Assembly: GCA_029931535.1 (NCBI GenBank)
Contig: JAQPZY010001688.1
Coordinates: 8,779,001-8,843,000, forward strand
Source: Margaritifera margaritifera
Lineage: Eukaryota; Mollusca; Bivalvia; Unionida; Margaritiferidae
DNA: 64,000 nucleotides
Direction: 5' to 3'
A program made the position numbers and the translations under genes. Shown here in pieces: positions 57,306 to 64,000 of this stretch (within the stretch, counting starts at the first letter, position 1; each line of letters begins with the position of its first letter). The notes beneath the pieces were generated by a model, which was not told where the DNA came from, searched no databases, and worked only from the letters and a program-made list of their open reading frames with translations.

Positions 57306-60300
57306 TACAAAATATTGGTAAATTGTAAGCAACGATGCGAGCCCCTGTGGAGGAGTTATGCCTTTGGTCGAAAGTACATAAAACTAGGTTAACATAAACA
57401 CGAGACAAAGAGATTAAAGGAGGACATGTCCGGAAAAATGAGGACGTATAGCAAGCAACCTACATAAAACTTGTCATTCTCCAGGTTATATATCTCAATG
57501 TTCTCAAATTTTTTATAATAAATAAAGTGACAAATTCGACAAATTTTATTTAAAACTTTAATTAGAGACCGGAAGTTGACCTCTGTCAAACTTTTAACTG
57601 TCATCTTTGTGTATTGGAAAATCAGTCTTTATCATTACCTGTACTTACCTGATCTATGATAATTAAAAAAAAGTCCGGTAACATGAACAGAAGAAAAACG
57701 TTGCTTGGTTTCAATACTTATCTCAGCGTATAACCGAGTGTTTTATCGTTGACTAAATCTCTAATATATCATGTCCACCGATGGGCGAACATCTTAGCCG
57801 AAGTGAATACAACCATAACGGGTCAAAACGTACCGAAATCAAAACGGGTACAGGTTCTTTCTGCCCAAAGCCAGTACGGCCCAGGACGTTTCGATCCTCT
57901 ATGTCCCACTATACTTTATTATAGACAAAATATATAACTTTCATGTAGATTCAGTAATATTGATAAAGAACATTTATGACTTATTATACTTATGATTATA
58001 ATGTGTTTATAGTGTTTGTAGTTATGGTTTATGTTATTTTAATTTCTGATTTAAATAAATGTTTTGTGCAAAAGTTATGTAGTGTGTGTGTATGCGTGCC
58101 CTTAATTTGCGTGTTTAACTATTTACGTATTGAATTTATACATGAAAGCAAAAGATAATATGAATGTGTAATTTTTCTAGCTGAAAATATGTCAATGTAC
58201 GTATTGTGCAAATGTGGAAAAAAGAATAAATAACATTTTTTCATGTGCATATATGCCTTGTGTTTGTAATGTTAACAACATTAAATTAAATAAAAACTAA
58301 TAATGGTACCTTTTATTGGTTTTTAATAAATTTATTAATTCGGTTACACTTGGTTAAGTACATATTTGTCAGTGTTCGTTTTTCTTATCAGTTTTATTAT
58401 CCGATCGATTAATGTATGTAATTGTATGCAAGACGCTGACTTTGTTATTCTATAAATGAATGTTGTATGGTTCCCCCTTATAATTTAGTCTTTGATAAGA
58501 AAGAGTCACAGAATCCCTGTCCCACTTGATATTATTAGTTGCCGTATGTGTGTGTCTTATAATTACAATGGGTTTATTTATGGCAAGTTTCCATGTTCAT
58601 TGTTGTTCATATTTAAGAAATAAATAATTATTGTACATAATAAATTTGTTATAGTTCTTTTGATTTTAATTAAAAAAATTAGTGTTTATTTGTGTAAATG
58701 TATTTGCAAAACATTAGTAAAAGATTTTCTCATAATTTTATGATGAAGGTAGGTGCTAGAAATCATATTAAAATCGTCCTCTAAGATCAACACAAATAAG
58801 ATTGGTTATATGTTTCAGAAAAAATCGTCCAAAGGACAGCATTTTAAAATTTATGAAACAGTTATCCAATTGGAAGAATATTTAATACAAAAAGTGTACT
58901 TACCCATCTTGAAATTCAGAATGTCAATCTATAAATTACATGTTGAAACTGGTCCATGAAATAACATTCCATATGAAGGAAGAAAATGTACCAAATGTCA
59001 GAATAACGTTTTGGGTGAATTCCATTACCCCTCCCCCTCATTCTCTCTCTATCTCTCTCTGATGTTTCTGTGTCTTCCCTTTTTATTACACCACGATGGT
59101 TTCTCAAGAAATTGGGCATTTTGCACGTACAGTATTGATTTTTTGTTTGTTTATTTGTTTTTAAAAAAGATATATTTTTGTACAGTTTGTTGTTGTTGTT
59201 TATCCATTGACATTCGTATGAAAATTGATTGTGCTGGTGTAGAGTAATGGAACACCACTTGAATAAATAGGAAGGTGTACTATACTAAAGTAAGATATAA
59301 AAACGACGTATGGTCATGGAACATTTATTTATTTATTTCTGTCTCTAGTTTGGAGACATTTATTCATTCTTAGTAAGAGCAGACCATACTTTCATTATGT
59401 TTTTACCAACCAATAATTGTTTTTTTTTTCTTCAAAAAACATGTTATTAAAATACTCCTAGAAATGAAACATTTGAGTTTTTATAGCAATAAACTTTTTT
59501 ATTTGTTTTTTTTTTAATGATTGTTAAAAACTATTCAATTTCACACAAATTTTTAAATTAAATAGTACAAAAACTCAATTTTAATAATATTTTGTGCTTA
59601 AGATCCGTAAGAACAAAATTCTCATTTTATACTCATAAATAAACACAAAAGCTGGTGTTTAAGATGGTTAAAACAACAAAATTCTTCATTTGTATGTATT
59701 GATTTTTACACAACAATAAACCAAATAATTTGTGTTCAAGACAATAATATTGTTATTTAACTTCATGGATTTTTAGACGAAATATTTACAATACAACTGA
59801 CAATTATGAACTACACATTTTTGTTTGTTTTACACATTAGACGTGTTAATTGACAATTTGTTTTTATATACGGTTGATTACTGTTTATTTTGTTTATGGT
59901 AATATTAGATGAGACTTTATAATCTTCTAAAAGTGTTATATAAAATTGTGTATTACACAAACAACAAACTTTGTTTTTACTGTAACTTTCTTTTAACCAA
60001 TCCAAATCAACGTATTCTTCAGGTTTGTAATCAGTCCACTTTTGTATTGTTTGTCTTGAGATTTATATCCACCATTTTAAAAAAAAAATTAAAATAAAGA
60101 TTAACGTAACTTGTTTTTAGATTTTTGATTCCGTCATCACTATGTTTTTAAATCTGTATGTTGTTTATATCTACACATTTTGTAAGAATAGTCCAGATAA
60201 AACATATGTCAACATAACATGTAGCCATAAGCGGATGGAACAATACACTTTCTTTCTTTGTATTTACTGCCCCTCCTCCCTCCTAATTACATTTATTTTT

Positions 60301-60706
60301 ACTTTAAGGAGATACTTTAGTTATTCATAATACTACTGTAATTATAATTGTATGAGATTATATTGGATTGTGTTTGTTTATGATTTGTTACTTTATTCTG
60401 TTTTAGTGTCGCGATCGGCAAATTAGTTTCATTTATAGATGCATGTACATAGTAAAAAGTAAACATTTCGGGGCACACGGTTGTAGTCCGTAGGAACGAA
60501 TAATCCGGATGATCGACGTTTTACTGCATATTGGTGATGATTTCCATTGTTTGTGATTTTTTTCAATCAAGTGCAAATTTGTTCTTTGAAACATTATGTT
60601 TATACTAGAACAAATAATTTCAAATGTACACAAATAATGACTACATGTAATATGAGACTGTTATACCAACTCGGAGGTTTATACATGTTGGGCTGAATTG
60701 CTTCTA
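57306..60706. other. Noncoding, strongly AT-rich stretch
   Basis: No frame longer than about 80 codons or with recognisable motifs is present. Short T- and A-tracts are common. I see nothing else I can support. Confidence 0.5.
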
Positions 60707-60714
60707 GTCCCTGA

Positions 60715-60930
60715 CAGTGCCGGATTATCCTAGTAGCAAAATTAGCATATGCTACGGGCCCCGGACTTTCAAGTGTTAATATTTATGTGTTTTTTTTAAT
60801 TTAGGAGGCCCTGCACTAGCTTAATCCGGTACTGATGCTACGGGCCCTGCTACAGGCCCCGCACTAGCTTAATCCGGCACTGATGGTACGGGCCCCGCTA
60901 CAGGCCCCGCACTAGCTTAATCCGGCACTT
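60715..60930. mobile_element. 216-bp hAT-type MITE with perfect 8-bp target duplication
   Basis: The left end is CAGTGCCGGATTA and the right end TTAATCCGGCACT followed by a mutated last base. GTCCCTGA is duplicated exactly at 60707-60714 and 60931-60938. Inside, a roughly 55-60-bp GC-rich segment (CTACAGGCCCCGCACTAGCT then TAATCCGGCACTGATG) is repeated, so the right end has been multiplied in tandem. Confidence 0.9.
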
Positions 60931-61131
60931 GTCCCTGATACTGTTTTCATGGTCTAGACTAGAGTCTAGGTAATACAAAATGTATGAATGGTGTATTTCA
61001 TGCCTCTCTTATATGTCCCTGATAAAGCGACTTGAAAGTAAATAAACTCTTACACGGTAATTCTAATCAATTTATGTCTATGCAGTGTAGTTTCCATTGC
61101 TGCATTTTATTTTGGTTCGACAAACAAACTA

Positions 61132-61136
<5 letters not shown>

Positions 61137-61209
<73 letters not shown>
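61137..61209. repeat. (TA)n microsatellite
   Basis: About 36 TA units without interruption. Confidence 0.98.
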
Positions 61210-61211
<2 letters not shown>

Positions 61212-62775
61212 TCTGACGATAAGGCAATGCTATATGGTGGAATTTTATTAAAGTTCCATACTTTTACGAATATAGTTTAATGGTGTTGAAACATTTTGTC
61301 TAAAATTAGAAATATTGGAAAACTCTAGGTCTACATATATCTGATGACAAATAAGGATTCTGGCAAAACGTAACTAGTTATGACAACAAAACTTGGAATC
61401 TTCTGGGAAAAGGGTTGACAGTTTTCCTGCACGTGTAACAAACCCTAATTTTCCACTTCCTATGAACTTTCAGAAATTTACGTCATCTATAGTAGTTCAA
61501 ATGTTATGTGTACAAAACAGCCTATAATTCACGTGTATGTAATTGTACTTATTTATTACGTAGTGTTTATGGAAATTAATTTTGTAATGCAACATGAATA
61601 AATTCTTGTTTACATACTCCTTCCAGCCTAAATCCCCTCTTGATAATAATATTAACTCACCCGCGTTTGAAAACAGCGGATCATCAAAGTCATCAGATCT
61701 ATTGTGTTACACAATTTACCAGAGTATTATCAAAATTGTGTTATACCGCAAGGTACCCGAAGTAATATAAATTAAACATTTGATTTCAACAGTATTTATT
61801 TGCAGAAATCATCATAGAAAATACATTTTTAAAAATGGAACAAGAGATATGGAGGATTGATTACAAAGCTTTAGCATCTTCAGAGCGCTTTCTCCTCGTG
61901 ACCAATAATCTTTACTTTGATAATGTGGCTGATGTGAGTAATGAAGGCAGATTATTGCAAACACTGAAAAGAGCTAGTGACTGTAATAATATAAAACGGT
62001 AGCTAATAAGTATGTATCGCAGAAACATGTTACTGTATACTTAAAAGACAAAATATGTCTTTATCAATTACTCTGGAACACTCGTTGGGAGTCACATCAA
62101 GAAGATCCAGATGAAAGCAATTTGGTTGCTAAAATATTGTATCAAGACAAAATATAAATGTCATAGCTGACTTACATGTAAAAACAAGGTTATAGGGATT
62201 AAATTTATTTACTTAAACTTCCATTATGATAAACTGTATCCTAAAGATCACTACGTAAGTATGGTGAAACATTGTGTGCATGCCTGTCAACAAACGATCA
62301 AATTAATTAAGGAAAGAGTGATTGTCTCTAATCAAGCGATTATTTGAGATTAACTGTATTTTTGTACAGCAATTATAATTTACATTCACTTTCTCTGTGT
62401 GCATCTAATAAATTGCAATTTTTAATATGTCATCAAATGACAATTTAGGAATATTATGAAATTTGTTTTGTAAGTTGAGTTTGAAAATAAATAATCAATA
62501 TGTAAATATATTTAGATAATGACTGTGAATTTTACATAGATGTTGGAACTAATGGCAGTTGGTTTTATATAGGTTCACCAAAAAATGTCGAATTTCGTTA
62601 AGGCAAAATAAGTAAACGAATGACGAATATATTCTTAAATATTAAATATTATCTTCCTAAATATTTTGAAAAGGGCCCACACAGAACAAAAAATAACATG
62701 CTTCCAATAATTTTGCTATATCAATAAATTAGTAATGATAATATGTTTAACCTAATTATCAGCGTGGTTAACAAC

Positions 62776-62819
62776 AAGAACAACAACAACAATAATAATA
62801 ATAATAATAATAATAATAA
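62776..62819. repeat. (AAC)n-(AAT)n microsatellite
   Basis: Short AAC repeats pass into about ten AAT units. Confidence 0.95.
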
Positions 62820-62984
62820 GGCGTACTTACGTTCCAGAACGGTGTCATACGTACCCGACGCAATAATGCTTCGACGCATGTATTATGTATGGCTATTGCT
62901 TCCCATCGCCAAGGTTATGTGGTTCCTAGTACATATATTTTGGTTCCTAGCTCAGATATGTGCTACTTAACCATTTAAGAATTT

Positions 62985-63465
62985 TCAGTGTAAACAACCA
63001 GCCTGCTCACTGTCCTTTTCCGGTTCCTGGAAAAGTCCATTTTCAGTGAAGTGGTGAGGTCCCTTGGACGACACATACATACAAGGTAAAAACTATGTCG
63101 TCTGTATCCAATATTTTCAATGTCTATAGCAGTGGTCCCCAATGGAGTGCCCGCGGGCGCCATGGCGCCCGCCAAGGTTTTTTTTTGTGCCCGCGAAAGA
63201 GTTTATACGGAAAGAAGTTATAATGAATAATTAACAAAATGGGTTAAGTTAATTGGTTGGTGCCCGCCACTCTCTCATAAACTCACAAATGTACCTGTGG
63301 GCACAAAAAGGTTGGGGACCCCTGGTCTATAGTATTCGCTTACCCTCTGGAAGCTGTCGTTGTAAACAACCAGGCAGACTGCTCACTGTCCTTTTCTGGT
63401 TTCTAGAACAGTCCATTTTCAGGAAAAACTGTCGTCTGCATCCAATATTTGCAATATCTAGTTTT
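62985..63465. repeat. Tandem duplication of about 150 bp interrupted by a hAT MITE
   Basis: TGTAAACAACCAG at 62991 and 63360 starts two copies that share GCTCACTGTCCTTTTC, AGTCCATTTTCAG, GTCGTCTG and ATCCAATATTT, and both end with ATxTCTAG/ATGTCTATAG. The MITE at 63130-63324 lies at the end of the first copy. The copies differ by many substitutions and an indel of about 45 bp. Confidence 0.8.
63130..63324. mobile_element. 195-bp hAT-type MITE with perfect 8-bp target duplication
   Basis: The ends are CAGTGGTCCCCAA and its near-perfect inverse TTGGGGACCCCTG. GTCTATAG is duplicated at 63122-63129 and 63325-63332. The interior holds GTGCCCGCGGGCGCCATGGC and the related segment GGTGCCCGCCA. The ends resemble the CAGTGGTTCCCAA-type Charlie-like hAT families. 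Confidence 0.92.
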
Positions 63466-64000
63466 AATGTTTCTAAAAAACAAATTGAATAAAATAAAAA
63501 GGTGAAACTCTTACATGCACGTGTTTTAAGGGATGTTTCTACCAAAGTTACGGAAATTTAAGGAATTATTCAGAACTTATTGAAGACGGCGACCTACATC
63601 ACATCTGTTGTCTGAAAAATAAATGGTCTCGGCCACGCAAATATGGCGCCGTGTTAGTAAAGAAACTTCCATTTAGTTTGAAAAACGCAGAAGATGACAG
63701 TGTTAGTGACCCCCTGGTGACAATCGGGTTAGAAATTATAAATTGATGAATTAAATGACAAAGTTTTGTATATATTTTATATCCTTGATGCTTTTTGTTT
63801 TTAATATTGGTAGAGGGGTACAAACAAACGGGATGGTAAGCGAATACTATACAAAATTATTCGGAGCTTATCGAAGGCGATGAACTACATCACACCCAGG
63901 AGTGTACTGGGTAAGCAACTCGGCCCCGGACTTATCTGCCGGGATAGGCCCGGGGTTTTGCTCACACCAGTAAAACACCGGTAAAAACGGACTTTTTTTG
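63466..64000. other. Noncoding stretch with a diverged duplication
   Basis: A segment with ATTATTCAGAACTTATTGAA and GACCTACATCACA at 63561 recurs at 63855 as ATTATTCGGAGCTTATCGAA and GAACTACATCACA. This shows an older duplication. The end of the window turns GC-richer (GGCCCGGGG near 63950) and may be the start of another element. Confidence 0.55.

Larger units (their letters stand above)
60940..62980. other. Noncoding AT-rich stretch with microsatellites
   Basis: Apart from the TA tract and the AAC/AAT tract listed separately, I see no gene or element. Confidence 0.5.

Overview
The window is animal nuclear DNA from a lophotrochozoan, most likely a bivalve mollusc. The evidence is the AT-rich composition, the absence of any long intact gene, many dinucleotide and minisatellite arrays, and mobile elements typical of bivalves: a Polinton/adintovirus-like provirus, a DIRS retroelement, hAT-type MITEs, tRNA-headed SINEs and a Mutator-like transposase joined to a YqaJ-like nuclease. 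Two Mab-21/cGAS-like (cGLR) genes of the kind expanded in bivalves are also present. Species was not determined. All homology calls are from reading translations by eye; no search was run.

Layout. 1-4.6 kb: a decayed Polinton/adintovirus-like remnant with its morphogenesis genes on the minus strand (packaging ATPase, several small proteins, penton-like minor capsid, a basic pX/pVI-like protein, major capsid N-terminal part), cut by the left edge of the window. 4.6-10.2 kb: noncoding DNA with a 143-bp hAT MITE and a foldback. 10.2-12.0 kb: cGLR/Mab-21-like pseudogene copy B, followed by trinucleotide and TA repeats and a plus-strand integrase-core fragment (13.1-13.6 kb). 13.7-18.4 kb: a possible TIR-bounded element. 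18.4-27.7 kb: minisatellites, a palindromic 149-bp MITE with a perfect 8-bp target duplication, a SINE and TA/TG tracts. 27.7-33.0 kb: a DIRS-like tyrosine-recombinase retroelement on the minus strand with inverted terminal repeats and a deleted reverse transcriptase core. 33-41 kb: noncoding with a second SINE and a 0.93-kb TIR element. 41.05-43.13 kb: cGLR/Mab-21-like copy A, almost full length, with its nucleotidyltransferase motif intact but two in-frame stops. 44.1-45.9 kb: two abutting minisatellites with dimeric higher-order structure. 46.1-47.3 kb: a possible non-autonomous hAT element. 47.5-55.6 kb: more minisatellites and a broken Mutator-like transposase/YqaJ gene on the minus strand, with an in-frame 36-bp minisatellite inside the transposase and a 30-bp array in its central gap. 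56.1-57.3 kb: a foldback-like element with subterminal repeats. 57.3-64 kb: AT-rich DNA with two further hAT MITEs carrying exact 8-bp duplications.

No gene in the window appears able to make a full normal protein as the sequence stands. The window reads as a graveyard of mobile elements and two inactivated immune-sensor-type paralogues, much of it overwritten by tandem-repeat expansion. The features do not form one working pathway. The best leads are the paired cGLR relics, the transposase/nuclease fusion with its internal minisatellite, the Polinton morphogenesis cluster and the precisely bounded MITEs.
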